The notes: generated from the sequence alone by a model not told the origin. A stretch of DNA of 64,000 nt from Henriciella sp. (GCA_021776655.1 JAJFFK010000039.1:55059-119058); one strand, 5' to 3'. Positions 50,234 through 60,543 are shown, counted from the stretch's first letter. Numbers and translations are program-made.

Positions 50234-50344
50234 CTAAGTTCGTCTCATGTTCCAGCGTTTTCTGCAAGATCAGCGCGTTTGCAAACAAACCTTAACCAAC
50301 AGGGTATTATAAAAGAATCAGATCATTAGAGAATAGCCGCTATT

Positions 50345-50749
50345 ATGGATGGGCAATCACGTATGTCAGATGGAACGAAGCAGACCGTTCTTATTGTCGA
50401 GGACAACGCGTTGAATATGCGCCTGTTCAGCGATCTGCTGGAAGCAAGTGGTTATGATACGCTGAAATGTAATGACGGTGCGAAGGCGGTTGAGCTGGCT
50501 TTGCAACATCAACCCAATTTGATTGTCATGGATATTCAACTGCCTGAAGTGTCAGGATTGGATATTACGCGCTGGCTAAAGGATGATGAGCGAACCCAGG
50601 AAATCCCTGTGCTTGCCGTTACTGCATTTGCCATGCGCACCGATGAGCTATTGGTGCGAGAAGCTGGCTGCGAAGGCTATTTGTCAAAGCCAATCCAAAT
50701 CCGATCATTCTTGTCGACTGTCGACAGTCTGGCGCGCGATAAGGCGTAG
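50345..50749 (+). CDS. divK: single-domain response regulator DivK
   Basis: VLIVEDNALNMRLFSDLLEASGYDTL, IVMDIQLPEVSGLD; directly upstream of pleD. Confidence 0.93.
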   Translation: MDGQSRMSDGTKQTVLIVEDNALNMRLFSDLLEASGYDTLKCNDGAKAVELALQHQPNLIVMDIQLPEVSGLDITRWLKDDERTQEIPVLAVTAFAMRTDELLVREAGCEGYLSKPIQIRSFLSTVDSLARDKA

Positions 50750-50752
50750 AGC

Positions 50753-52120
50753 ATGGCAGCACGTATTCTGGTCGTTGATGATATACTTGCCAACCGGCGG
50801 CTGATGAAAGCCAAGCTGGAAGCAAAATACTACACCGTGATTTTGGCCAGTGGCGGTCCTGAGGCATTACAGATCGCTGCTGAACATTTGCCGCAGGTCA
50901 TTTTACTGGATGTGATGATGCCAGGCATGGATGGTTATGAAGTTTGCAGGCGCTTGAAGCGTGATGATCGCACGCGGCATATACCAGTGGTCATGCTGAC
51001 AGCGCTTACGGATACTGATGACCGTATTCGAGGCCTGGAGGCGGGCGCTGATGATTTTCTTTCGAAGCCAGTTGATGATTTCGATCTGTTTGCCCGACTT
51101 GAAGCCTTGGCGCGCTACAACACAGTCGCTCATGAGCTTCGCCAGCGCGAAGCAAGCAATCAGCAAAGCGCCACTCTGACCAGCAGTGAACAGGCGGAGT
51201 TGGACCGCGCCGCGACATTGCTGGTGATTGATAGTGACGAGCGCGCTGCAAACCGTATGGCGCAGTCCCTGCGGGTTGCTGGGCATACAGTTGCGACGTG
51301 GCAAGAGAGCCAAGGCCAGCCTGCTGCGAGTGCTGCCGGACCAGATGTCATTTTACTCGCGGTATCGCAGCAGGGGCATGATGCCTTGCGATTGTGCGCC
51401 CACTTGCAAACGGCAGAGCAAACGAATGATGTGCCGATTATCGTTACTTATGATCTGGAAGATCGTGAGCACGCTGTACAAGCCTTAGGCTTGGGTGCGT
51501 GTGACATCGTTGCAAACCCTACAGATCCGCAGGAATTGCTGGCGCGGGTTGGGACACAGCTCAAGAGGGCACGCTATATTGAAATACTACGCCGCAGGGT
51601 TGATCGGGGGATGGAATTGTCCGTCGTGGATCAGCTGACGGGACTGTATAATCGCCGCTACATGTTGGACCACATGCATCAATCAATGCAGCGCGCAGAA
51701 AGCAGTGGTAGTAATGTCTCTGTTGTCGCGTTCGACATTGATCATTTCAAACAGGTCAATGATGAGCACGGTCATGAGGCAGGGGACTTGGTGTTAAAGG
51801 ACTTGGCCGAAAGAATTCGCATGAATGTACGGCCAAATGACGTTGTATGCCGACTGGGCGGTGAGGAGTTTCTTGTGATCATGCCGGAGACTGAGGGCGA
51901 CCTGGCATGCATTGGTGCAGAGCGTATTCGTCAGGCGATCGCGAGTTCGGTCTTTCTGTTGGAGCGTTCAAGTATCGCATTGAACATTACAGTCAGCGCC
52001 GGTGTCGCTACCTGCGCTGAAGATTGTAATACAGTTGCTGACTTGCTTTACCACGCAGATCAGGCGCTCTACAGCGCCAAACAACGCGGCCGAAACCGTA
52101 CCGAAAGTCGCGCAGCTTGA
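50753..52120 (+). CDS. pleD: REC-REC-GGDEF diguanylate cyclase PleD
   Basis: First REC with VILLDVMMPGMDGYEV; GGEEF catalytic motif; RPND (RxxD I-site). Confidence 0.94.
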   Translation: MAARILVVDDILANRRLMKAKLEAKYYTVILASGGPEALQIAAEHLPQVILLDVMMPGMDGYEVCRRLKRDDRTRHIPVVMLTALTDTDDRIRGLEAGADDFLSKPVDDFDLFARLEALARYNTVAHELRQREASNQQSATLTSSEQAELDRAATLLVIDSDERAANRMAQSLRVAGHTVATWQESQGQPAASAAGPDVILLAVSQQGHDALRLCAHLQTAEQTNDVPIIVTYDLEDREHAVQALGLGACDIVANPTDPQELLARVGTQLKRARYIEILRRRVDRGMELSVVDQLTGLYNRRYMLDHMHQSMQRAESSGSNVSVVAFDIDHFKQVNDEHGHEAGDLVLKDLAERIRMNVRPNDVVCRLGGEEFLVIMPETEGDLACIGAERIRQAIASSVFLLERSSIALNITVSAGVATCAEDCNTVADLLYHADQALYSAKQRGRNRTESRAA

Positions 52121-52143
52121 GCCGAAAAGCCCATTATCAGGCA

Positions 52144-52170
52144 AAGAAAAACCGGACGTTTCAGCCCGGT
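52144..52170 (-). terminator. putative terminator after rpmG
   Basis: Minus strand ACCGG-GCTGAAACGT-CCGGTTTTTCTTT. Confidence 0.65.
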
Positions 52171-52196
52171 CAATCGAATCGAATTTTGAAGATGAT

Positions 52197-52364
52197 CTAC
52201 TTGATCTTGCCTTCTTTAAACTCAACATGCTTACGGACGACGGGATCATATTTTCGCTGAACCATTTTTTCGGTCATATTGCGAGGGTTCTTCTTTGTAA
52301 CGTAAAAGAAGCCCGTTCCTGCGGTTGAGTTCAGGCGAATCTTGATTGTTGCTGGTTTGGCCAT
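52197..52364 (-). CDS. rpmG: 50S ribosomal protein L33 (55 aa, absent from ORF track)
   Basis: Translates to [55 protein letters not shown]. Confidence 0.96.
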   Translation of the reverse strand: MAKPATIKIRLNSTAGTGFFYVTKKNPRNMTEKMVQRKYDPVVRKHVEFKEGKIK

Positions 52365-52446
52365 GGAACGATACCTTAGTCAGGTCAGAAGCTTGAAAAG
52401 GCGTCTAATGACGGGATGAGGCGGCGAAGTCAAGCATCATGACACA

Positions 52447-53169
52447 TCAAATACGGTTGGTTGTGTGCCCACTTCGCGTCCAGCGCAGAAAGGGCGGGCG
52501 CAGGTCGCTTTTGCCGCTCAACCTCTCGCCAATTTCACCCAACATGAAACGTGTCACATTGGGTAAATCGAGATCCATGGCATCACCAAGCGTGACCCAT
52601 TGCAGGTCGTGCAATTCAGCTCCATCCAGCGGTGGACGGTCATCGATCAGAACTTTCTCCGCTTGCGCCATAAAGAAGCGTGCATCAAAGCGCTTCGGGC
52701 GGTAGGGCGGGGTGATCGCCCGGCCAATGAATTCCAATCCTTCAAGACAAGGCGCAATGTCGAGATCGTAAAGCGGCTGCCAGCCAGGCGGCGCTTTGGC
52801 GGGCATTTCTGCATGACGCCCGATCAGCAAGCCGGTTTCTTCAAATGTCTCGCGGATCGCCGTCATCGCGAGTGAGCGCGGTAGGCGCCGTGATTGAACA
52901 CGCAAGCGCTCAGTGTTGCGCGCTGACAGCTCCGTGAAGGCCACAACGCGGCCGTCATGAGGGTCGACCCGGCCACCGGGAAACACATATTTGTCAGGCA
53001 TAAAGTCATGCCGCCCTGAGCGTTTACCCATCAAGACACGCGGCGCGCTGGCATCCCGGCGAACAAGGATCAGGGTGGCGGCATCGCGCGGACGCGGCGT
53101 CGGTTTGCCTTTCAGAATGATGTCGCCAGCATCCTCTTTGTCATACGCGGTTCTGACGAGTTTGGTCAT
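52447..53169 (-). CDS. NUDIX hydrolase
   Basis: Nudix box-like FPGGRVDPHDG...RETFEETGLLIG. Confidence 0.9.
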   Translation of the reverse strand: MTKLVRTAYDKEDAGDIILKGKPTPRPRDAATLILVRRDASAPRVLMGKRSGRHDFMPDKYVFPGGRVDPHDGRVVAFTELSARNTERLRVQSRRLPRSLAMTAIRETFEETGLLIGRHAEMPAKAPPGWQPLYDLDIAPCLEGLEFIGRAITPPYRPKRFDARFFMAQAEKVLIDDRPPLDGAELHDLQWVTLGDAMDLDLPNVTRFMLGEIGERLSGKSDLRPPFLRWTRSGHTTNRI

Positions 53170-53555
53170 GCGTAATGCTGGATGTCCGTTTGTAGAGTTA
53201 GCCACGATACACAATGGCCGTGGCGCGCGGATATGCTGGGAGTTGGAAGAGGTGGGTCGATGAAGGCCCCGCCAGTAATCCCAGTCTGATTAGGACGACT
53301 TGGCGTAGTCCACCATAGGGTTGACCCACAATTTCCACAGAAAGACCGGATTTGTCCAGGTTCGCCAGCCGGTTCGTACGTTCCAATATCGCCGCGCTGT
53401 TCAAGCACTTGCTCGGCAGTGAAATAGGCCGACCAGCCAAAAGCTGAGCCGGTTCGACATTTGCAGTCGTCGCAATGACAAACGCCATTGAGGACGGGGT
53501 CACCCTGCACAGTGATCTTGCAAGCCTTGCAGCAACAGGCGGCAGTCCGGGTCAT
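53166..53555 (-). CDS. GFA family (CENP-V/GFA domain) protein
   Basis: CCCKACKITVQGDPVLNGVCHCDDCKCRTGSAFG, SFCGNCGSTLWW. Confidence 0.9.
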   Translation of the reverse strand: MTRTAACCCKACKITVQGDPVLNGVCHCDDCKCRTGSAFGWSAYFTAEQVLEQRGDIGTYEPAGEPGQIRSFCGNCGSTLWWTTPSRPNQTGITGGAFIDPPLPTPSISARHGHCVSWLTLQTDIQHYA

Positions 53556-55783
53556 CTGCGCTTCTTGCCGCTTTTCCCGCGTGGCGGTTTACGCTCAAAC
53601 CGTTTACCGCGTGGTCCTGGACCGCCAGTCTTCTCGCCGGGTTTGCGTGGCTTAGGTGGTGAGATTAGCTCAAGCAGCAGACCGCCCTTTAGCGGCGTCA
53701 CTTCGGCGAGGCGAACCCGGACGATCTGACCCATCTCATATCGCTTGCCGGAGCGGTTTGCGACAAGTGCCATCGCATCCTCGTGATAGGCCCAGTATTC
53801 ATCGGAAATACGTGAGGCTGGTACAAACCCATCTGCGCCCGTTTCGGCCAGTCGCACGAACAGGCCAGCCTTGTTGGCCCCGGCAATGCGACCCTCGAAC
53901 TCTGCCCCGACACGGTCAGCCAGAAAGAGTGCCAAATAGCGGTCGCTGGCTTCGCGTTCGGCGCCCATTGAGCGGCGTTCGGTCATCACTAAGTGTTGTG
54001 CGGTTTCATCCAGCGTAACCGTATGCTCTTTGGTCAGGCCATCATCGCCGAGTTTTAGCGCGGTGATAAGCGCCCGGTGGACGATCATGTCGCTATATCG
54101 CCGAATCGGTGAGGTAAAGTGGGCGTACTTGTGCAGGTTGAGGCCGAAATGGCCGATATTGTCAGGACTGTAGATTGCTTGGCTTTGGCTGCGCAAAACG
54201 ATTTCTGAAATCACCGCGCTGTTTTCAGTATCAGCAAAGTCCGCCAGTAATTTGTTGAACCGGTGCGTTTGGGCTTTCTCGCCCAAGGGCCATTTCACAT
54301 CGAGTGATTTGAGGAAGTCCGCCAGGGCTGCAATCTTGGCGTCCGAAGGTGCGTCATGGATGCGGTAGATTAGTGGCGTACTGCGCTTTTCCAACTCTTC
54401 GGCTGCCGCAACATTCGCCTGGATCATCATTTCTTCGATCAATTTATGCGCGTCAAAGCGTTCCTTGGTGATGATCCCGGAGACAGTGCCATCTTCGGCT
54501 ATCTCTACCTTGCGTTCTGGCAGATCGAGGTCGAGCGGCCCGCGTCTGTGGCGCGATGTCGTGAGCGCCTCATACGCACCCCAGAGAGGTCGCAAGACAC
54601 TGTCAAGCAATGGCATGGCGCGCTCGGATGGATTGCCGTCTATCGCTGCCTGAGCCTCTTCATAAGAAAGACCAGCAGCGGAACGCATCATGGCACGCAG
54701 AAAGCGGTGCCGCAGTTTGTTGCCCGACGTATCAAAGAAGATTTCCACCGCCATGCAAGCGCGGTCTTTGCCCTCTTTGAGAGAACAAGCATCCGCCGAC
54801 AACTCAAACGGCAGCATTGGGACAACACGATCAGGAAAGTAAGTTGAGTTACCGCGTTTCAAGGCTTCGGTGTCTAATGCAGATCCGGGCGTGACATAGG
54901 CAGCAACATCGGCAATCGCGATAATGACGCGCCAGCCATCCTTGGTCGCTTCGGCGAATACGGCGTCGTCATGGTCGCGCGCATCGGCCGGATCAATTGT
55001 GATGAGCGGGGTTTCGCGCAGATCTTCGCGGTGCGTCATGTCCGGGTCTATCTCGGACGAGGCTTGGGCCTGCGCAAGGACAGAATCTGGAAATTCTGTC
55101 GGAATATCGTGCGCAGCGATGGCCAGCAGAGACGCGGCACGCGGGTCTTCGATACGGCCGATAATCTCGATCACGCGGCCTTTCAGCGGGCCATAGGCTT
55201 TGCCGGGCAGGGGCATGGCCTGAACCAGATCACCATTCTCGGCTCCATTCGTGTCGGCTTCGCTGATCAACAGTTCGCGTTTGTCCTTACGGCTCGCCGG
55301 GCTGACTTTGCCGCCGCGATGACTGCGTTCGAAGACGCCTGTTACGGGCTTTTCCTCATCGCGCTTGTCGAACAGTTTCATCAGGCGCGCCGTCCAATGG
55401 CCGTCTTCATGCTGCTTCAGCCGCGCCAGGCCGCGATCCCCTTTGCCGGGGGCGGGGCCGCTCATTTTGCCATTATAGCCGTCATAGATGAGATCAGGCC
55501 CGAACGGACCATCCTTGCCGGCAGCGCGAGCAATCAGATCGCCATTGTCATCAAGGCGCAGGAACTCAACCACTGTGGTTGGCGGCGGCGCATCGGTCTG
55601 GGCCCACGCCCGTTTGCCGGTCTTTTTCAAAATACCCTCGGTTTCGAGGTCTTTAAGGACTTGGCGCAAGGTCTGACGCTCGCGGCCTTTGACTTTCAGG
55701 CCGCGTGCAATGTCTTGTTTGGTGATGGCGTGCGGATTTTCCTTAAGAAAATCGAGCACGGTCTTTTTATCTGGGAAACTCAT
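53552..55783 (-). CDS. rnr: ribonuclease R
   Basis: TIDPADARDHDDAVFAE, HYTSPIRRYSD-type motif (HFTSPIRRYSDMIVHRAL), S1 domain, basic tail. Confidence 0.96.
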   Translation of the reverse strand: MSFPDKKTVLDFLKENPHAITKQDIARGLKVKGRERQTLRQVLKDLETEGILKKTGKRAWAQTDAPPPTTVVEFLRLDDNGDLIARAAGKDGPFGPDLIYDGYNGKMSGPAPGKGDRGLARLKQHEDGHWTARLMKLFDKRDEEKPVTGVFERSHRGGKVSPASRKDKRELLISEADTNGAENGDLVQAMPLPGKAYGPLKGRVIEIIGRIEDPRAASLLAIAAHDIPTEFPDSVLAQAQASSEIDPDMTHREDLRETPLITIDPADARDHDDAVFAEATKDGWRVIIAIADVAAYVTPGSALDTEALKRGNSTYFPDRVVPMLPFELSADACSLKEGKDRACMAVEIFFDTSGNKLRHRFLRAMMRSAAGLSYEEAQAAIDGNPSERAMPLLDSVLRPLWGAYEALTTSRHRRGPLDLDLPERKVEIAEDGTVSGIITKERFDAHKLIEEMMIQANVAAAEELEKRSTPLIYRIHDAPSDAKIAALADFLKSLDVKWPLGEKAQTHRFNKLLADFADTENSAVISEIVLRSQSQAIYSPDNIGHFGLNLHKYAHFTSPIRRYSDMIVHRALITALKLGDDGLTKEHTVTLDETAQHLVMTERRSMGAEREASDRYLALFLADRVGAEFEGRIAGANKAGLFVRLAETGADGFVPASRISDEYWAYHEDAMALVANRSGKRYEMGQIVRVRLAEVTPLKGGLLLELISPPKPRKPGEKTGGPGPRGKRFERKPPRGKSGKKRR

Positions 55784-55823
55784 GGGCGGGCCTGTATCAG
55801 GGTTTGCAGTGATTAGACACCGC

Positions 55824-56288
55824 TCATTCTTCCAGATTCATCCGCATTTCGAGAATGTAGGGTTCGAACCCGGTTTTGGTATAGGCGCGGATCGCGGGCG
55901 CGTTGCCGGGATAGACGGTCAGATGCAGCTCCGGCAGGTCATTGGCCTTTGCCCAGGCGAACAGGTCATTCAATAGCAGCTTATTGACGCCGTTGCCGCG
56001 ATGCTCTGGCGCGACATACATGAAGCCAAGATAGGCGTGAAAGGCTGGCTGTGTGTAAGGGCGCGAGGCTTGCTTCAGCGCCGAAGCCGAGGCAATGATT
56101 TCGCCGTTCAACTCGGCGACAATCACATAAGCGTCTGGGGCATCAATCAGCGCACCAAGATCATAATAGCTTATCGGATCAGGCCGCAGCGTTCGGTCAT
56201 ACGGGCGCTCAGCGGTGATGATGCCCTGCTCGAATTGGAGCAGGGTTGGGAGGTCAGCGCGTGTGGCGGGGCGGAGGGTTAGGGGCAT
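55824..56288 (-). CDS. GNAT family N-acetyltransferase
   Basis: YLGFMYVAPEHRGNGVNKLLLNDLFAWA acetyl-CoA motif. Confidence 0.92.
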   Translation of the reverse strand: MPLTLRPATRADLPTLLQFEQGIITAERPYDRTLRPDPISYYDLGALIDAPDAYVIVAELNGEIIASASALKQASRPYTQPAFHAYLGFMYVAPEHRGNGVNKLLLNDLFAWAKANDLPELHLTVYPGNAPAIRAYTKTGFEPYILEMRMNLEE

Positions 56289-56359
56289 GGCTAAAATGAA
56301 GAGTTGTGAATGGGTTGAATAAGGAGCTAATTAGACCAAGCTAGTTCCAAGGAGCATCT

Positions 56360-56773
56360 ATGGCTAGAAATTTGATTGTTATCGCCGCAGCCATTGTGAT
56401 TGGAATTGTGATCCTACAATTCATTCCATATGATCCAAAGCCCAGAATCACGAGTATGTGCGAGGGCTATTATAACATGATCAACCGACATCATGAGGAC
56501 ATAAATGTGTCGAAGGGGGATCGCAAGAATGCCTGCGAAGCGTCGTGGTCAGCGATTGAGAGTGAGCTTAGCCACGATGATTTGGAGGCATTTTCCCACT
56601 TCACATTCAAGCGCAACGGACCCGAGCCCACGCCATCAGAAATGATAAGAATAATCCCGGAATTGAAAAGACTAGCCTTTGAGGGCTCGTGTGACTGGGC
56701 GCATACGGCTGGAAAATCGGGAGCCGAACTTGGCCTCTTTTGTGAAGCCTTGCCGCGATTTGCGATGTTCTAG
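56360..56773 (+). CDS. hypothetical protein with N-terminal membrane anchor/signal
   Basis: MARNLIVIAAAIVIGIVILQFIPYD then soluble domain with Cys residues; AAGGAG-like RBS; no recognised family. Confidence 0.6.
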   Translation: MARNLIVIAAAIVIGIVILQFIPYDPKPRITSMCEGYYNMINRHHEDINVSKGDRKNACEASWSAIESELSHDDLEAFSHFTFKRNGPEPTPSEMIRIIPELKRLAFEGSCDWAHTAGKSGAELGLFCEALPRFAMF

Positions 56774-56781
56774 GCTCAGGA

Positions 56782-59361
56782 CTATTTCTTCGCCTTCGCC
56801 GGAGCCTTTTTCTTGGCTGCAGGCTTTTTCTTAGCGACAACCTTCTTCTTTTTCTTTGGGCCCTTCGCGGCGCGGGCGTCGATCAGTTCCACAGCCTGCT
56901 CCAGTGTTACGGCGTCGGGCGCGATGTCTTTGGGCAGCGTCGCATTGGTCTTGCCGTGCTTCACGTATGGGCCGTAGCGGCCTTCGAAGACGTTGATCGG
57001 TTGGTCATCGCCCGGGTGCTTACCTAGCTCGCGTAGTGGCTTGGCCGCAGAGCCACCGCGCCCGCGTGGATTGGCGCGTTTGTCAGCGATCAGAGTGACC
57101 GCGCGGTTGAGGCCAATCTCCAGCATTTCCTCGGCGCTCGCGACATTCGCATAGGTCTTCAAGTGCTGAACATACGGGCCATAACGACCAAGATTGGCGA
57201 GGATGGGTTCGTTGTCTTCCGGGTGAAGACCAACAAGTCTCGGCAGATTGATCAGCATCAGCGCTTTGGCTTCGTCAAGCGAATCTGGCGACCAGCCCTT
57301 CGGCAAGCTGGAGCGTTTGGGCTTTTCGCCCTCATCGCCTTCCATTTCCAGATATGGCCCAAAACGACCAGATTTCAGGACGATTGGTTTGCCAGTATCC
57401 GGGTGGACGCCAAATTCCTGACCGTCTGGGTTCATGCCAGCATCATCACTGCCATCAGTAGAGAATTGCCGTGTGAATTTGCAGTCAGGATAGCGAGCGC
57501 AGCCAACAAAGGCGCCGTGGCGACCGAGTTTGAGGCTAAGCTCACCCTCTTTACAAAGCGGGCAGAGGCGCGGGGTCTCTTTCATATTGCCATCGGCATC
57601 GGTGGCGGGGAACACGTATGGTCCAAGCGTCTCGTTCAAGGCATCGAGGACGTGCGTGACGCGTAAATCCTTGGTTTCATCCACGGCGGCATGGAACTCG
57701 GTCCAGAATGACCGCAGGAAGACTTTCCAATCAAGCTTGCCGTCGGATATAACGTCGAGCTGATCTTCCAGATTGGCGGTGTAGTCATATTCAACATATT
57801 TCGGGAAGAAATTCTCCAGGAACGCCGTAACGAGGCGGCCTTTGTCGGATGGGACCAGCTGCTTTTTCTCGATCGTGACATAGTCGCGATCTTCCAGCGT
57901 CGACATGGTTGAGGCGTAGGTTGATGGCCGGCCAATGCCTAATTCTTCGAGTTTCTTGACCAGCGATGCCTCGGTAAACCGTGGCGGCGGGGCGGTGAAA
58001 TGCTGCTCGGATTTTGCCTCGAGCAGATCAGCGTGCTGCCCCTCGCTCATTTTTGGTAGACGGGCTTCAGCGTCATCATCCTTGTCAGTGTCATCGCGGC
58101 CTTCGGTATAGAGTTTCACGAAGCCATCAAACACCAGAACCTGGCCAGATGCCCGCAAGCTGGCGCGTTTGTCTTTTGAATGCAGGTCAATCGTCGTGCG
58201 CTCATACTGTGCGGCGCTCATTTGCGAGGCGACTGCGCGACGCCAGATCAGGGCATAGAGTTTCCACAGGTCGCCGTCGCCGGCTTTGTAATCATCCGGT
58301 CGTACCGAGAATATAGTCGGGCGGATGGCCTCGTGGGCCTCCTGCGCGTTCTTGGCTTTGGAGCTGTAGCGGCGCGGCTTCTCTGGCAGGTATTGCGCGC
58401 CATAGTCGCCTTTAATGTGCTCACGGGCGTGGAAATAAGCTTCCTCGGCCATGTTGACGCCGTCGGTCCGCATATAGGTGATACGGCCTTCTTCGTAGAG
58501 CTTTTGCGCTGCTTGCATGGTGCGCTTGGCCGAGAAGCCAAGTTTGCGTGAAGCGTCCTGTTGCAGGGTAGATGTAATGAATGGCGGCGGTGGGTTGCGT
58601 TTAACCGGTTTTGCTTCGACCGAAACAACAAAAAAGCCGCCCGTTTTTACGGCATCGAGAGCTGCTTGAGCTTTTTCGGCATCAGGAAGGCTGAACTTGC
58701 GCAAAGCCTTGCCATCCAAAGCGTGCAGGCGGGCATCAAAATCGCTACCATCAGGCGCGCGCAGTTTGGCACCAATCGTCCAATATTCTTCCGGTTTGAA
58801 TGTCTCGATTTCCAACTCGCGCTGGCAAACGATCCGCAGGGCAACCGATTGCACACGGCCAGCTGAACGTGACCCCGGCAATTTGCGCCAAAGGACGGGC
58901 GACAGATTAAACCCCACCAAATAGTCGAGCGCACGGCGGGCGAGATACGCGTCGACCAATTCTTGATCGACTTGGCGTGGGTGATCCATCGCGGTGGTGA
59001 CGGCATTCTTGGTAATCGCGTTGAAAACAACCCGTTCAACCGGGTAATCTTTAGGGAGCGCGCGGCGCTTGCGGAGAGCTTCGACGATATGCCAGGAAAT
59101 AGCTTCGCCTTCACGATCCGGGTCGGTTGCGAGAATCAGTTTGTCACCAGCTTTCACGGCGTCGGCAATCTCACGGATGCGCGTCTGAGACTTGCTATCC
59201 GCCTGCCAGATCATTTCGAAATCATTGTCAGGATCGACCGATCCGTCTTTGGAAGGCAAGTCCCGAATGTGGCCGTACGAGGCCAACACTTTATAATCTT
59301 TGCCGAGATATTTGTTGATCGTCTTGGCTTTCGCCGGCGATTCGACAACGACTATTTTCAT
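56782..59361 (-). CDS. topA: DNA topoisomerase I
   Basis: VVESPAKAKTINKYLG, ITYMRTDGVN active site, C-terminal zinc finger and Lys-rich tail. Confidence 0.97.
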   Translation of the reverse strand: MKIVVVESPAKAKTINKYLGKDYKVLASYGHIRDLPSKDGSVDPDNDFEMIWQADSKSQTRIREIADAVKAGDKLILATDPDREGEAISWHIVEALRKRRALPKDYPVERVVFNAITKNAVTTAMDHPRQVDQELVDAYLARRALDYLVGFNLSPVLWRKLPGSRSAGRVQSVALRIVCQRELEIETFKPEEYWTIGAKLRAPDGSDFDARLHALDGKALRKFSLPDAEKAQAALDAVKTGGFFVVSVEAKPVKRNPPPPFITSTLQQDASRKLGFSAKRTMQAAQKLYEEGRITYMRTDGVNMAEEAYFHAREHIKGDYGAQYLPEKPRRYSSKAKNAQEAHEAIRPTIFSVRPDDYKAGDGDLWKLYALIWRRAVASQMSAAQYERTTIDLHSKDKRASLRASGQVLVFDGFVKLYTEGRDDTDKDDDAEARLPKMSEGQHADLLEAKSEQHFTAPPPRFTEASLVKKLEELGIGRPSTYASTMSTLEDRDYVTIEKKQLVPSDKGRLVTAFLENFFPKYVEYDYTANLEDQLDVISDGKLDWKVFLRSFWTEFHAAVDETKDLRVTHVLDALNETLGPYVFPATDADGNMKETPRLCPLCKEGELSLKLGRHGAFVGCARYPDCKFTRQFSTDGSDDAGMNPDGQEFGVHPDTGKPIVLKSGRFGPYLEMEGDEGEKPKRSSLPKGWSPDSLDEAKALMLINLPRLVGLHPEDNEPILANLGRYGPYVQHLKTYANVASAEEMLEIGLNRAVTLIADKRANPRGRGGSAAKPLRELGKHPGDDQPINVFEGRYGPYVKHGKTNATLPKDIAPDAVTLEQAVELIDARAAKGPKKKKKVVAKKKPAAKKKAPAKAKK

Positions 59362-59424
59362 GGGGGGCTCCTTCAAGGCGGCGGAAAGTGGTTGCGCGCA
59401 GCTGTTCTGTCAACCACCCTCTTG

Positions 59425-60543
59425 TCAGCCATCTTCCTGATATGACAAAATACTGAGCGCTATGAACAAGGCGCACAGCGTTGGTGACCATGCTGCGATC
59501 GCTGGCGCGATGGTGCCAGAAGCGCCGAGACTTGATGCAAATTGAGTGACAAAGAATAGCCCTGTTGCAGAGAGCGCTCCGGCTGCAATTAATTGCGAGG
59601 TTCCACCAAGACGCGACAACCGTAAACACACAAGCGCGCCAATCAGGCCCATTGCAGCATAAAGAACTGGTAAGGCGGTCAAGCCGAACCAGCGCATGGT
59701 GAAGCGTGAGGAATCCAGTCCAGCACGGCTGGTTTGTCTAATGAATGAGGGTAGCCCCCAGAATCCAACTGTGTCAGGAGATGTAAAGCGAGACAGAAGC
59801 TTATTGGGATCAAGGTCGGTTTCAATCGCCAGCTTGTCCATATGCTGCGGCAGATTACCAGGCGTGTTTTCGATAACGTTGGTTAGCTGCCAGAAGCCAT
59901 CGACAATAATGGCTTCATCAGCATCCAGGCGACGAACGAAACGATATGCCTCAGTTGGCTGCCCGCCAGAATATATCCGGCCTTCCTCAAGAAATTTTAC
60001 CCCGCGAAAGACTTGTCCGGTTGCATCAACGGTTTGAGCGTGAATAACAATTTGGCCTTCGCCAGAACCTTGGCGTAGCCAGATGTCTGATCGTGAACGC
60101 GCTGGCGGCCTGCCACCTTCCACAAGTAGACTTGCTCTTGTGCTTTCGAAGCGCTCAGACAGGTGCGCGCCCAATGGATTAAGGACCATCATTGAAAGAA
60201 GGCCTAGCAGGCTGGCAAGAACAATGATCGGCATCAGAAATTGCCAGGCCGACTGACCGATCGCGCGGATGACTGACAGTTCTGAAGTTTTGCTAAGCTG
60301 ATTATAGGCCATCATGGCCGCAACCAATATGGCAAAGGGAAATGTCTGCTCGATCAGGGCGGGTAGTTTCATCGATGAAAGTTGAATGGCTTGGAGTGGC
60401 GACAAATCAACGTCCCCGCCAACAGTGCGGAGTTGCTCGACAACGTCGACAAGCATGATTGTGACAACAAAAATGCCGATCACCAAGGCAAGGGCCATCA
60501 AGCATTTCCAGAAAATATAGCGCTGAACTCGAGACCCGATCAT
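59425..60543 (-). CDS. lptG: LPS export permease LptG
   Basis: YjgP/YjgQ family permease; downstream of lptF. Confidence 0.9.
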   Translation of the reverse strand: MIGSRVQRYIFWKCLMALALVIGIFVVTIMLVDVVEQLRTVGGDVDLSPLQAIQLSSMKLPALIEQTFPFAILVAAMMAYNQLSKTSELSVIRAIGQSAWQFLMPIIVLASLLGLLSMMVLNPLGAHLSERFESTRASLLVEGGRPPARSRSDIWLRQGSGEGQIVIHAQTVDATGQVFRGVKFLEEGRIYSGGQPTEAYRFVRRLDADEAIIVDGFWQLTNVIENTPGNLPQHMDKLAIETDLDPNKLLSRFTSPDTVGFWGLPSFIRQTSRAGLDSSRFTMRWFGLTALPVLYAAMGLIGALVCLRLSRLGGTSQLIAAGALSATGLFFVTQFASSLGASGTIAPAIAAWSPTLCALFIALSILSYQEDG

